Assembly: GCF_021271205.1 (NCBI RefSeq)
Contig: NZ_JAIWKS010000001.1
Location: 1 to 64,000, forward strand
Length of the DNA stretch: 64,000 bases
Source of the DNA: Pseudomonas uvaldensis
GTDB lineage: Bacteria; Pseudomonadota; Gammaproteobacteria; Pseudomonadales; Pseudomonadaceae
Direction: 5' to 3'
Below the pieces are notes generated by a model, which was not told where the DNA came from, ran no database searches, and was given only the letters and a program-made list of their open reading frames with translations. The translations under genes and the position numbers were made by a program. This document shows, one piece after another, positions 29,203 through 38,343 of this stretch (positions are counted from its first letter, which is position 1; each line of letters begins with the position of its first letter).

Positions 29203-32200
29203 TTAGAAATCGCGCTTGTAGAAGATATCCAGCGAACTGGCGACGCCGCTGGCGGCTTCGAGGTAGACCTTCTTGCTGAGTTTGTAGCGCAAGGCAATGG
29301 TATTGGCCGGTTCGAACACACCGACGCCGTAGCGCAGGCTGAGTTTTTCCGACAGATTGCCGCTGGCGACCACACTGGTCTCGTTGCCACTGCCCTGGGT
29401 GTCGAGCTGGAAGTCCTCGATGCCCAGGTTACTGGCAAGGCTGGTGGTCACCCCCGAGCTGCCCATCAAGCCCAGGCCCAGCGCCGCCTGGGCGAGCATG
29501 TTGTTGTCCTCGCCGGTGGTGCTCAGCGGACGGCCCAGCACAAGATACGACAGGGCCTGTTCCTGGCTCATGGCCGGCTCGGAGAAGATTTGCGTGGTCG
29601 GCTGTTCGGCACTGCCACTCAAGCGAATACCGGCGATGACGTCGTCGGTCTGGCGGATCGCCTCGATGTCCAGGTAAGGCTGGTCGATGGGGCCGGCGAA
29701 CAACAGCCGCGCCCGGCGCACCGTCAGCCGTTGCCCGTAGGCCCGGTAACGGCCGTCGTTGAGCCAGAGTTCGCCCCGGGTGTCCATGTTGTCGCCGATG
29801 TGCACCTGGCCCTGCACATTGGCCGTCAGCCCGAACCCGGAGAACGCGAGTTTTTCCTGGCCCACGACCACGTCGATGTCCATCGTCATGGCAATCGGCG
29901 CTTTGCCCTCTTCGGTCTGGTGGCCGACGATCACCGTGTCATCCGACACCTTGACGGTGGACGGCGGCAATTCACGAATGGTGATTTCGCCCTTGGGCAC
30001 CAGCACCTTGCCCGCTACGGAAAACCGCTCCCCTTGCAGAGTAATGTCGAGGTCCGGTGCCATCTCCAGCTGCGCATAGGGTTCGACGGTGACCGGCAAT
30101 TGCGAGCCCTTGAGGGCCAGGTTCATGCTCAAGGCCTCTCCCCAGCCGATATCACCGCTGAGGCTGCCCCGGCCGTTCTTGCCACTTTTCCAATGGCCGT
30201 CCAGGCGCACCGTGTTACCGGCAATCATGGCCCGGACCTGCAAGGCCTCAAGGCTGACCGGCAGTTCCGTACCGGACACTTCACCCTCGCTGAGCACCAG
30301 GTTGCCGTTCACCTGGGGCGCCAGCAAACCGCCCGACAGCGTGCCGCTGCCGTTCAGGTGCCCGGTGAGCGTTTCGACCATTGGCACGAACGGTCGGGCC
30401 ACCGACAGGTCCAGGCCGGTCAGGCGGAACGAGCCGCTGAGGGGCTTGTTGGCGGGCAACGGGTTGATCTGCGCCTGGAGCGCCAACTCGCCGAGTCGGG
30501 CACCGGCGAAATTCAGCTCGGTGTCGATACGCTTGGGGGTCAGGCGACTGTTCAGGCTCAAAGTCTGGTAGGGAAAATCGAGCCACTGTCCGTTGTCGCG
30601 GTCCTTGTCACGGATTCGCAGCGTGCCGCCACCGGCGTCGACTTGAATACGGCCGTTCGGGCCACTGGCAGGCAAGTCCAACTGCAGGTCCGCGTTGAGC
30701 TGGCCCTGCCAGGCAAAGTCCTTGGGCATCCATTGGGCCAGACTTTCGATGGGGAATTGCTTGAGGTGATAGCGCAACTTCGGTTCCGGCATCAGGCGCT
30801 GGTCTTCGCCACACAGGCTGGCCTGCCCGGACCGCCAGCAATGGGCGCCGAAGTTGAGGGTGCCGTCGGCCAGGCGCTCCAGCTTCGCCGGGGCTTGCAG
30901 GCGCCAGGCCTGGCCGCCGGCCTGAATGTCGCCGCTGAGCAGACGCCCACGCCAGTTGCCCTGGTCGAGCGCGCCGCTGAACGCCAGGGTCGTGTCGAGC
31001 TGCGGCCCTTGCAGGTCCAGATCGAGTTTCTGTTGCTTAATGTCGCCCTGGCCGCTGATCGTCAGCGCGCCCAGGGATGTCTCGCCAGCCCGGATGCCGC
31101 TGGCCTTGAGGTCGATCTTGCCCCGTTGCGCACTGTCCAGGGTCGCGTCCAGGCTCAGGCTTTGCAGGCGGTTGTCCTGAAAGGCCAGTTGCGTGCCTTG
31201 CAAACCAAGCTTGCCTTGAGGCGCCTTGAGGGTCCCCGCCATATCGACACGCCCCACGACCTCGCCGCGCAGGTGGGGCCAGAGCTGGGCCAGGCGCGAT
31301 AGTTTGATGTCGATCTTGCCAACAAGTGTCTGTTGCAGGCTGCCACTGCCGTTGATGCGGTTGTCACCCAGGCGGATATCCAGCGCACTGAGGTTCCACT
31401 GCTCGCCCCCGCCGCTGGCCTTGGCTTGGAATATCGCCGCTTGGCCGCGCAATTTGCCCTTGAGGTCCAGGTCTGCATCGAGGCTGAGATTGCCGTTGTT
31501 CATCGCGCCTTTGCTGCGCAACGGCCCGGCCAGGGTGCCGGGCAACTCGCCAAGCCAGTACGCCGGGTCGATAGCCGACAGTTCCAACGCCGTGTCCCAT
31601 GCGATGCCCTCGGCAAACTGCAAGTCCAGGTGCCCTTCGGCCTTGCCCTGTCCGGCGGCGAGTTTGAGTTCGGGTAGATGGATTTGCGTCAGGTCGCCAC
31701 TGAAGGGACTGCCCAGACTGAAGGCACCGGCGGGCCCATCCAGCGCCGCCTGGAAATTGCCCAGGTACTGGCCATCCGTGTAGGAGACTTCGCCATTGAA
31801 ACTGCGCAGCGTCACCTGTGGTTCGTCGATCAGCGGATAGAGTCGATGCCAGGGGAAGTCCAGCCAGGCGACTTTCGCGTCGGCGCTCAGGCCTTCACGC
31901 CAGTCCAGTTGACCGGTGAGTGTCAGGCTTTGCTGTTCGCCGGCCTCCAGGTCCAGGGCGGCGATCTTCGCTCCGCGGGCATCGACGGTGCCTTGCAGTC
32001 GCAGCGCCACCGGGCCTTTCTCGGCGGGTAGCGTTGCATTGCCGAGCAGTTGATAACCGTTTTTCAGATCACCTTCGCCGGTCAGTTCCAGCTGGTTGAG
32101 CAACAGGGTGTCCGGCAGATCAGCGCTGGCCCGGAAGCCATCGGCAGTGATGCGCACCTTGGCCGGCAGGTTGTCGGCCAGAGGTTGCAACTCGCCGACC

Positions 32201-32889
32201 AACCGACCTTGCAGGTAACCGCTGCTGTCGGCGCTGAGGTTGAGGGTCTTGAGCAAATCGCCGTCGATGTTCAGGTCCAATGCCCAGGGCGTGGCGCCCG
32301 GCGCGGGCAGCGTCAGTCGGCCTTGGGCCTTCAACGGCCAGTCGCCGCCCGGCTTGAGCAGGCCGGACAGCTTCAGGCTCAGTTCGTCACGCTGCAATTG
32401 CACCGAATCGATCTGCAAGCCCTGGGCGGTCCAGTGGGCGGCCAGTTGCAGCCCCTTGAGCTGCTCACTGCCGTTGAACAGCAGACGACCGACCTGGACG
32501 TCGCCCAGCTCAATGGCAAACGGCACGTCCAGGTCCGGCAACGTCACCGGGCCATCGCTCGGCGCATCGGTGGAGGGTGGCAATTGCAGGCTGACCGTGT
32601 CGGCCTTGAGCTGTTCGATGCACAGGGTCATGCGCAGCAGGCAGGCGGGCGACCAACCGAAGATCACCCCATCGGCCTCCAACCGGCTGCTGTCCTGCTG
32701 CCACAGCAGATGATCGGCGCTCCACTGCCCCCCCAGGCGACCCTGGAAATTCTCTACGGTCAGCCCTGGCACCAGGCCCAGGGCCCAACGACTGCCGAAC
32801 GCGGTACCCAGCACCGCACTCAACGCCAGCACGATCACCACCAGCAACCCGGCGAGCGTCAGCAGCGTTCTCTTCAAACCACGACTCAC
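29203..32889 (-). CDS. tamB: Translocation and assembly module protein TamB
   Basis: A 1228-residue envelope-spanning protein with an N-terminal membrane anchor (LAGLLVVIVLALSAVLGTAF), a very long repetitive beta-rich body and a C-terminal DUF490/TamB domain ending in DIFYKRDF. It works with TamA and is thought to bridge the membranes in phospholipid transport or outer-membrane protein assembly. The GTG start at 32889 overlaps the tamA stop (GTGA), giving translational coupling. Length is usual. Confidence 0.95.
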   Translation of the reverse strand: MSRGLKRTLLTLAGLLVVIVLALSAVLGTAFGSRWALGLVPGLTVENFQGRLGGQWSADHLLWQQDSSRLEADGVIFGWSPACLLRMTLCIEQLKADTVSLQLPPSTDAPSDGPVTLPDLDVPFAIELGDVQVGRLLFNGSEQLKGLQLAAHWTAQGLQIDSVQLQRDELSLKLSGLLKPGGDWPLKAQGRLTLPAPGATPWALDLNIDGDLLKTLNLSADSSGYLQGRLVGELQPLADNLPAKVRITADGFRASADLPDTLLLNQLELTGEGDLKNGYQLLGNATLPAEKGPVALRLQGTVDARGAKIAALDLEAGEQQSLTLTGQLDWREGLSADAKVAWLDFPWHRLYPLIDEPQVTLRSFNGEVSYTDGQYLGNFQAALDGPAGAFSLGSPFSGDLTQIHLPELKLAAGQGKAEGHLDLQFAEGIAWDTALELSAIDPAYWLGELPGTLAGPLRSKGAMNNGNLSLDADLDLKGKLRGQAAIFQAKASGGGEQWNLSALDIRLGDNRINGSGSLQQTLVGKIDIKLSRLAQLWPHLRGEVVGRVDMAGTLKAPQGKLGLQGTQLAFQDNRLQSLSLDATLDSAQRGKIDLKASGIRAGETSLGALTISGQGDIKQQKLDLDLQGPQLDTTLAFSGALDQGNWRGRLLSGDIQAGGQAWRLQAPAKLERLADGTLNFGAHCWRSGQASLCGEDQRLMPEPKLRYHLKQFPIESLAQWMPKDFAWQGQLNADLQLDLPASGPNGRIQVDAGGGTLRIRDKDRDNGQWLDFPYQTLSLNSRLTPKRIDTELNFAGARLGELALQAQINPLPANKPLSGSFRLTGLDLSVARPFVPMVETLTGHLNGSGTLSGGLLAPQVNGNLVLSEGEVSGTELPVSLEALQVRAMIAGNTVRLDGHWKSGKNGRGSLSGDIGWGEALSMNLALKGSQLPVTVEPYAQLEMAPDLDITLQGERFSVAGKVLVPKGEITIRELPPSTVKVSDDTVIVGHQTEEGKAPIAMTMDIDVVVGQEKLAFSGFGLTANVQGQVHIGDNMDTRGELWLNDGRYRAYGQRLTVRRARLLFAGPIDQPYLDIEAIRQTDDVIAGIRLSGSAEQPTTQIFSEPAMSQEQALSYLVLGRPLSTTGEDNNMLAQAALGLGLMGSSGVTTSLASNLGIEDFQLDTQGSGNETSVVASGNLSEKLSLRYGVGVFEPANTIALRYKLSKKVYLEAASGVASSLDIFYKRDF

Positions 32890-34613
32890 AGCTCGGGCCC
32901 CATGGAAAAGTGCAATCGAATGCCGCCCTCGTCGTCCATGGCATGGGCCAGGTCGAGGCGGATCGGGCCTACTGGCGACACCCAACGCACGCCGACGCCG
33001 ACGCCCGTCTTGAGGCTGGGCAATTCAAGGTTGTTAAAGGCGTTGCCCTGGTCGACGAAGGTCGCCACCCGCCATTTCTCGGCAATGGAATACTGATACT
33101 CCAGACTGCCCGCCACCATGTAACGCCCACCGATGCGATCACCCTCGGAGTTTTCCGGCGACAGGCTCTGGTAGTCGTAGCCGCGCACACTCTGGTCGCC
33201 ACCGGCAAAAAAGCGCAGGGACGGCGGAATGGATTTGTAGCCGTTGGTGGCGCTGCCGCCGACTTGGGCCCGGGCCAGGAAACGGTGCTTGTCGAATACG
33301 GTGGTCAGGCCTTTGACCATGGCAGTGCCATATAAAAGGTTGTTGTCCGAGCCCAGCCCTTCCTTCGCGACTCTGGTCTCGAACTGCAAGCGATAACCGT
33401 TGTGCGGATCGATGCGGTTGTCGCTGCGCAGGAAGGAATAACTGACCCCGGGCATCAGCAGCGTACTGAGGCCTTCATCGTCGCCGAGGCGATACTCCTC
33501 GCGCTGCCATTTGAGCGACACCACCCGCTGCCAGCCGCTGGGCAACTTGCTGTGCCATTCCGGGCCAACGGTCAGCAGTTTACTGAGGGTGTCGGTGCCC
33601 GCCAGTTCTTCGTATTGATAGCCGCCGGCATAACGCAACTTGTCGGTCAGCGGCGGATCCAGCGGCACGTCATACCACAATCCGACGTTCTGCCGGGGCG
33701 CGGAGACTTCGGCTTCCCAACCGTAGCTGTGCCCCTGTGGGTTGACCCAGTGGCGCGTCCAGTTGGCCTTGGCCCGCGGGCCGACGTCCGTGGAAAACCC
33801 CAGGCCCAAGCCCATGGTGCGCGGCTTGCGGGTGTCGAGCTTGACCGCCACCGGGATCACGTTGTCGATGGCTGCGGTGGGCGCGGCATCCACCCGAACG
33901 CCTTCGAAATAGCCACTCGATTGCAGGGCCTGGTTCAATTCGGCAATCAGTTCGGAATCGTAGGCGGTGCCGGCCTTGAACGGCACCATGCGCCGCAACA
34001 GGTCTTCGTCGAACGGCGTGTCGCCTTCAAAACTCACCGGACCCAGGCTGTAACGCGGGCCGCTGTCGTAGACCAACTCGATGTCGGCGACACCGGCCTG
34101 TGGGTCCACCGACAGTTTCTGACGGGTGAAACGTCCGCTGAAGAAACCATAGCGCGAAGCCTGGTTCTGGATCAGCCGCTTGGCATCCTCGTAGTGACCA
34201 TGGTTGAGCACCGCACCCGGCTTGAGGGCATCGTCGGCCGGTACGCGAAAACGCTTGAGGGAGGCCGCCGGGCCATCGACGCGCACGGTGACATTGCGCA
34301 GATGCACGGGTTCGCCGGGGTCGATGGTCAGGATCAGGCGCGGGTCCTTGCCACCCTTGACCTCGCTGTCGATCTGCGGCTGGTAATAACCCAGCGCCTG
34401 GGCGGCCTTGCGGGCCTGCTCCTCGGCGCCACGGCTGAAGCGCAGCAACGCCTCTTCGTCACGATCGCCCAGCCCACCGATATAACCTTCCACGTTGGCC
34501 TTGAGTGCGTCATTGGATGGTTTGACCCGTACATCCAATTCGCTTTGTGCCAGGGCCACGCAGCTGAGAGACAGCATGAGCGCGCCGCTGGTCATTCTTC
34601 CTGGGAGTTTCAT
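32886..34613 (-). CDS. tamA: Translocation and assembly module outer-membrane protein TamA
   Basis: A 575-residue Omp85-family protein: signal peptide (ALMLSLSCVALAQ), three POTRA domains (about 25-270) and a 16-strand barrel with the family motif GGDQSVRGYDYQSL and terminal RLHFSMGPEL. It pairs with tamB in one operon. The ATG at 34613 has no strong SD sequence; a second Met lies six codons in. Confidence 0.95.
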   Translation of the reverse strand: MKLPGRMTSGALMLSLSCVALAQSELDVRVKPSNDALKANVEGYIGGLGDRDEEALLRFSRGAEEQARKAAQALGYYQPQIDSEVKGGKDPRLILTIDPGEPVHLRNVTVRVDGPAASLKRFRVPADDALKPGAVLNHGHYEDAKRLIQNQASRYGFFSGRFTRQKLSVDPQAGVADIELVYDSGPRYSLGPVSFEGDTPFDEDLLRRMVPFKAGTAYDSELIAELNQALQSSGYFEGVRVDAAPTAAIDNVIPVAVKLDTRKPRTMGLGLGFSTDVGPRAKANWTRHWVNPQGHSYGWEAEVSAPRQNVGLWYDVPLDPPLTDKLRYAGGYQYEELAGTDTLSKLLTVGPEWHSKLPSGWQRVVSLKWQREEYRLGDDEGLSTLLMPGVSYSFLRSDNRIDPHNGYRLQFETRVAKEGLGSDNNLLYGTAMVKGLTTVFDKHRFLARAQVGGSATNGYKSIPPSLRFFAGGDQSVRGYDYQSLSPENSEGDRIGGRYMVAGSLEYQYSIAEKWRVATFVDQGNAFNNLELPSLKTGVGVGVRWVSPVGPIRLDLAHAMDDEGGIRLHFSMGPEL

Positions 34614-34678
34614 GGCGCGGATGCTATCACGAGCGTAGGTGCTTGATAGAGCCGGACATTTCCCAAAAGTTCGTCGGG

Positions 34679-35323
34679 CTACGCCGTTGCGCTTTGCAGC
34701 ACCTGCGGGTTGGGGTGGAAAAACACATGCTCGCGGATGGGCCCTACCGCCACCTCGCCAATTTCCTGGTAGCCCTGGCGCTTGTAGAACTCGAGGTAAC
34801 GTGGGTTGCCCGTATCCAGCACCACGCCCTGGGAATGTTCATCCACCGCGCACCAGTTATGCACGGCGGTCAGCAACTGTTCGCCAAAATGCTGGCCCTG
34901 GAACTGCGGGTGAATACCCAACAGCGGCAAAACATGCACCGAATCCGACGGCAGGCAGGCCGTCACCGCTGCGTGGTATTCCAGATACCGCCGGGTGCAA
35001 CGAAACCCGGTACTCAGGACCATGCGCAGGCGCCAGGCCCAGCTTTCGGTGATTCCCAACCGTCGCTGAGGCGGAGCGACCAGAGCGATACCGATCAACC
35101 GGTCGTTGACCAACAGCCCGATGGCGGGCAACTCCTGGAGAAAATGCTGTTTGACCAATTCCCGCACTGTCGCCCGCACCCGTTGTTCATAACCGGGACG
35201 CTCGGACTCGAACAGGTAGCTGAACGTCGGTTCATGACGATATGCCTGGTACAACAATGAACGGGCTTCGCGGGAATAACCGCTGTCGAGCATATGGATA
35301 TCGGCGATGGCGGTTTCAGGCAT
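34679..35323 (-). CDS. GNAT-family N-acetyltransferase
   Basis: A 214-residue acyltransferase with motif A-like [18 protein letters not shown] (acetyl-CoA phosphate binding) and a C-terminal [14 protein letters not shown] typical of GNATs. The substrate is unknown. It is divergent from xthA across 174 bases. AGGAG lies upstream of the ATG. Confidence 0.88.
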   Translation of the reverse strand: MPETAIADIHMLDSGYSREARSLLYQAYRHEPTFSYLFESERPGYEQRVRATVRELVKQHFLQELPAIGLLVNDRLIGIALVAPPQRRLGITESWAWRLRMVLSTGFRCTRRYLEYHAAVTACLPSDSVHVLPLLGIHPQFQGQHFGEQLLTAVHNWCAVDEHSQGVVLDTGNPRYLEFYKRQGYQEIGEVAVGPIREHVFFHPNPQVLQSATA

Positions 35324-35497
35324 GGCGGAAAATCTCCTGGGCGGGCTTGGGAGGCCCTGCTCTTATTGAGTACGAACCCAATAGGGTTACGATCGTTCCT
35401 ACATGCACAGGACATTAGCAGCGCATTTGTCCTACTGCCACGCTGGCCCGCGCCCTACATGTCAGCTAGCATCGCTGTTTTGCCAGGAAAGCCGACC

Positions 35498-36310
35498 ATG
35501 AAGATCGTCTCCTTCAACATCAACGGGCTGCGCGCCCGCCCCCATCAGCTGGCGGCGCTGATCGAGAAGCATCAGCCGGACGTGATCGGCCTGCAGGAAA
35601 CCAAGGTCCACGACGAACAGTTCCCGGTGGACGAAGTGCAAGCCTTGGGTTACCACGTGCATTACCACGGACAAAAAGGTCACTACGGTGTCGCCCTGCT
35701 CTCCCGCCAGGCGCCGTTGAGCTTGTACAAAGGCTTCGAAGGTGACGACGAAGACGCTCAGCGACGTTTTATCTGGGGCACTTTCGCCGATACCAACGGC
35801 GTGCCGGTGACCATCATGAACGGCTATTTCCCACAAGGTGAAAGCCGCGATCACCCGACCAAATTCCCGGCCAAGGAACGTTTCTACAGCGATTTGCAGC
35901 AACTGCTGGAAAGCCGCTTCAGCAACGACCAGCCTGTGGTGGTCATGGGCGACGTGAACATTTCCCCGGAAGACTGTGACATCGGCATCGGCCCGGACAA
36001 CATGAAGCGCTGGCTGAAAACCGGCAAATGCAGCTTCCTGCCGGAAGAACGCGAATGGATGGCCCGCCTGAAGAACTGGGGCCTGGTGGACAGCTTCCGT
36101 CACCTGAACCCGCACGTCACCGACCGTTTCAGCTGGTTCGACTACCGCAGCCGCGGCTTCGAGGACGAACCCAAGCGCGGCCTGCGCATCGACCTGATCC
36201 TTACCTCCCATGGCCTGTTGCCACGGGTCAAGGATGCGGGGGTGGACTATGACCTGCGGGGTATGGAAAAACCATCGGACCATGCGCCAATCTGGCTGGA
36301 ACTGGCCTGA
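35498..36310 (+). CDS. xthA: Exodeoxyribonuclease III
   Basis: A 270-residue AP endonuclease/3'-5' exonuclease for base-excision repair. Motifs [36 protein letters not shown] and [10 protein letters not shown] hold the catalytic Asn, Glu, Asp and His. The ATG at 35498 begins the family-typical MKIVSFN; the upstream extension to 35294 is non-coding. Confidence 0.97.
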   Translation: MKIVSFNINGLRARPHQLAALIEKHQPDVIGLQETKVHDEQFPVDEVQALGYHVHYHGQKGHYGVALLSRQAPLSLYKGFEGDDEDAQRRFIWGTFADTNGVPVTIMNGYFPQGESRDHPTKFPAKERFYSDLQQLLESRFSNDQPVVVMGDVNISPEDCDIGIGPDNMKRWLKTGKCSFLPEEREWMARLKNWGLVDSFRHLNPHVTDRFSWFDYRSRGFEDEPKRGLRIDLILTSHGLLPRVKDAGVDYDLRGMEKPSDHAPIWLELA

Positions 36311-36327
36311 TCGGTACATACAGTTCT

Positions 36328-36418
36328 CTGTGGGAGCGAGCCTGCTCGCGATAGCGGTGTGTCAGTCAGCCCTTGGTTAAATGACCCACCGCCATCGCGA
36401 GCAGGCTCGCTCCCACAG
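36328..36418. repeat. REP pair after xthA
   Basis: CTGTGGGAGCGAGCCTGCTC and its exact inverse enclose about 40 bases that resemble the insert of other REP pairs (GTGTGTCAGTCAG). It is the 3' boundary of xthA. Confidence 0.92.
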
Positions 36419-36487
36419 TTTCCCGAGTTGTTCGCCGATGCGGCATGCACCCTCAATCCTTTGCGGGAGCAGTGTCAGGTAGCACCC

Positions 36488-36516
36488 CTGTCATCTATCA
36501 GTCATCTGACTGACTT
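36488..36516 (+). promoter_or_regulatory. Pho box (PhoB binding repeats)
   Basis: CTGTCAT (36488-36494), four bases, CAGTCAT (36499-36505), then CTGACTT (36510-36516) form three direct repeats at exact 11-base spacing, the hallmark of PhoB sites. The first two match the CTGTCAT-N4-CTGTCAT consensus with one difference. A weak TTAATC -10 overlaps the third repeat. The next gene starts at 36554. Confidence 0.8.
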
Positions 36517-36553
36517 AATCTCCACGCACTTTCCTGGGTTCCAAAGGTGCCGC

Positions 36554-37888
36554 ATGCGGCTGAGCGTTGGTTTATTCATAGGCCTCTGGCTGCCCCTCGC
36601 CGCCTGGGCCGGCACGCTGCCCCTGCCCGAACAGGGCCCGGCCCTGCGCCTGCAAGGCTCCAATACCATCGGTGCGGCGCTCGGCCCTGCCCTGGTCAAA
36701 GGGCTGCTGGAAGAACAGGGCTTGCTCAAGGTCAGCACTGAAATCACCGGGCGTGACAACGAGCAACGTGTCATCGGTCAGACCAGCGATGGACGGCGCG
36801 TGGAAATCGACATCGCGGCCCACGGCTCCAGCACCGGGTTTACCGCCCTCAAGCAGGCCGGCGCCGACCTGGCCGCCTCATCCCGACCGATCAAAGACAA
36901 CGAGCTGAAGGAATTATCGTCCCTCGGTGATCTGAAAAGTCCCGCCGCCGAGCAGGTCATCGCCATCGATGGCCTAGCGATTATTCTTCATCCCCAGAAC
37001 CCGTTGCGTCAGCTCGACACCGTGCAGCTCGCACGAATATTCAGCGGCGAGGCGAAAACCTGGGAAGCGCTGGGGGGCGTTGGCGGTCCGATTCATCTGT
37101 ACGCCCGGGATGAACAATCCGGCACCTACGATACCTTCAAGGAATTGGTACTCAGCCGACAGGGCAAACGGCTGGATCCTGCAGCCCGGCGCTTCGAATC
37201 CAGCGAACAGTTGTCCGACGCCGTCAGCCAGGACCCGCAAGGCATCGGCTTCATTGGTTTGCCCTACGTTCGCCAGGCCAAGCCTGTGGCGATTGTCGAT
37301 GGCGACTCCCAGCCCATGTTGCCGTTGAACAGCCTGATTGCCACCGAGGACTACCCCTTGTCGCGCCGGTTGTTCTTTTATCTTCCGCCCCGACCGGACA
37401 ACCCTTGGGCCGAAGCGTTGGTGGCGTTTGCCCAAAGCGACAAGGGCCAAACCATCGTCGCCGCCAGCGGGTTCATCTCGCAAACGGTCCAGGCCATGGC
37501 CGTCACGCCCAATGCGCTGATGCCGGAGGGTTATCAGTCCCTGAGTCGCCATGCCCAGCGCCTGAGCGTGAATTTCCGCTTCGAAGAAGGCAGTGCAAAC
37601 CTGGACAGCAAGGCCCATCAGGACCTGGGCCGTGTGCTCGCCTACATCAAGCAACACGGCAAGACCGACCGCCGCGTGACACTGGTAGGTTTCGGCGACG
37701 CCAAGGACGACCCGGCGCGGGCGGATCTGCTGTCCAAATTGCGGGCCATGGCGGTGCGGCGCGAGCTGGTCAAATACGGAGTCACGCTGCGGGAAGTACG
37801 CGGCTTCGGCGCCCTGATGCCCGTGGCGGCCAACAGTGAGGATGAAGGACGGATCAAGAATCGGCGGGTGGAGGTTTGGGTGTACTGA
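36554..37888 (+). CDS. PstS-like phosphate-binding protein fused to an OmpA domain
   Basis: A 444-residue exported protein: signal peptide (1-19), a PBP-like_2/PstS-type substrate-binding domain (about 25-310, with LQGSNTIG, SRPIKD and DEQSGTYDTF ligand-contact regions), and a C-terminal OmpA/MotB peptidoglycan-binding domain (about 335-444, GFGDAKDDPARADLLSKLRA). The ATG at 36554 has AAAGG upstream. It has no pst transport genes beside it, so it may act as a wall-anchored phosphate sensor or scavenger. The Pho box upstream fits phosphate starvation control. Confidence 0.88.
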   Translation: MRLSVGLFIGLWLPLAAWAGTLPLPEQGPALRLQGSNTIGAALGPALVKGLLEEQGLLKVSTEITGRDNEQRVIGQTSDGRRVEIDIAAHGSSTGFTALKQAGADLAASSRPIKDNELKELSSLGDLKSPAAEQVIAIDGLAIILHPQNPLRQLDTVQLARIFSGEAKTWEALGGVGGPIHLYARDEQSGTYDTFKELVLSRQGKRLDPAARRFESSEQLSDAVSQDPQGIGFIGLPYVRQAKPVAIVDGDSQPMLPLNSLIATEDYPLSRRLFFYLPPRPDNPWAEALVAFAQSDKGQTIVAASGFISQTVQAMAVTPNALMPEGYQSLSRHAQRLSVNFRFEEGSANLDSKAHQDLGRVLAYIKQHGKTDRRVTLVGFGDAKDDPARADLLSKLRAMAVRRELVKYGVTLREVRGFGALMPVAANSEDEGRIKNRRVEVWVY

Positions 37889-38089
37889 AATCCATTGGAC
37901 GACACTCCCCTGTGGCGAGGGGATTTATCCCCGCTGGGCTGCGTAGCAGCCCCACCTGGCGTTCGGCCTGGAAGGCTCCAGGCGACATGTGTCGCCGGGC
38001 ATCCAGCAACTGATCGAACTGGGCGGTTTGCTGGCGAACCGGGCACTGGATAACGTCGAAGTACGCTAGCCGACGCGCCACATACCCCT

Positions 38090-38179
38090 TGTGGGAGCGG
38101 GCTTGCTCGCGAAAGTTTTGTATCAATCAACCCTTGTTTAATTGACCCACCGCAATCGCGAGCAGGCTCGCTCCCACAG
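38090..38179. repeat. Hybrid REP pair
   Basis: Left arm GTGGGAGCGGGCTTGCTCGC is of the GGGCTTG type while the right arm TCGCGAGCAGGCTCGCTCCC is of the GAGCCTG type, so the two halves are not exact inverses. The pair is adjacent to a second REP pair at 38224-38312. It indicates exchange between REP subtypes. Confidence 0.88.
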
Positions 38180-38223
38180 TTTGAACTGAGTTGTTCGCCG
38201 ATCGAGCGTACACCCTCAATCCC

Positions 38224-38312
38224 TTGTGGGAGCGAGCCTGCTCGCGATTGCGGTGGGTCAGCCGACTCTTTGGCTGACAGTCCGCCTTCGCGAGCAAGCC
38301 CGCTCCCACAGG
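38224..38312. repeat. REP pair with mixed arms
   Basis: The left arm TGTGGGAGCGAGCCTGCTCG is of the GAGCCTG type and the right arm ends in CAAGCCCGCTCCCACA of the GGGCTTG type, the reverse order of the pair just upstream. It lies 31 bases from the peptidase gene stop. Confidence 0.88.
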
Positions 38313-38343
38313 GTATAGGGCCGATCATGCCATCGGGCGCAAC

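Larger units (their letters stand above)
37909..38312. repeat. Repeat-rich intergenic region: twin-hairpin element plus two REP pairs
   Basis: This 455-base gap starts with a different Pseudomonas repeat (37909-37954) made of two hairpins, GGGGATTTATCCCC and GGGCTGC-GTA-GCAGCCC. REP pairs follow at 38090-38179 and 38224-38312. The first pair is a hybrid: its left arm is the GGGCTTG type and its right arm the GAGCCTG type. Between them, 37983-38069 reads as an open frame ending in IELGGLLANRALDNVEVR, perhaps a gene remnant. No functional gene is seen. Confidence 0.85.

Noticed and set aside
29191..31302. A 703-codon frame opposite tamB
   Set aside because: Antisense to tamB, which has a complete family architecture.
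38086..38312. Regularly repeated GTGGGAGC units considered as a CRISPR array
   Set aside because: Units are inverted hairpins at REP spacing, not direct repeats with equal-length unique spacers, and no cas genes exist.
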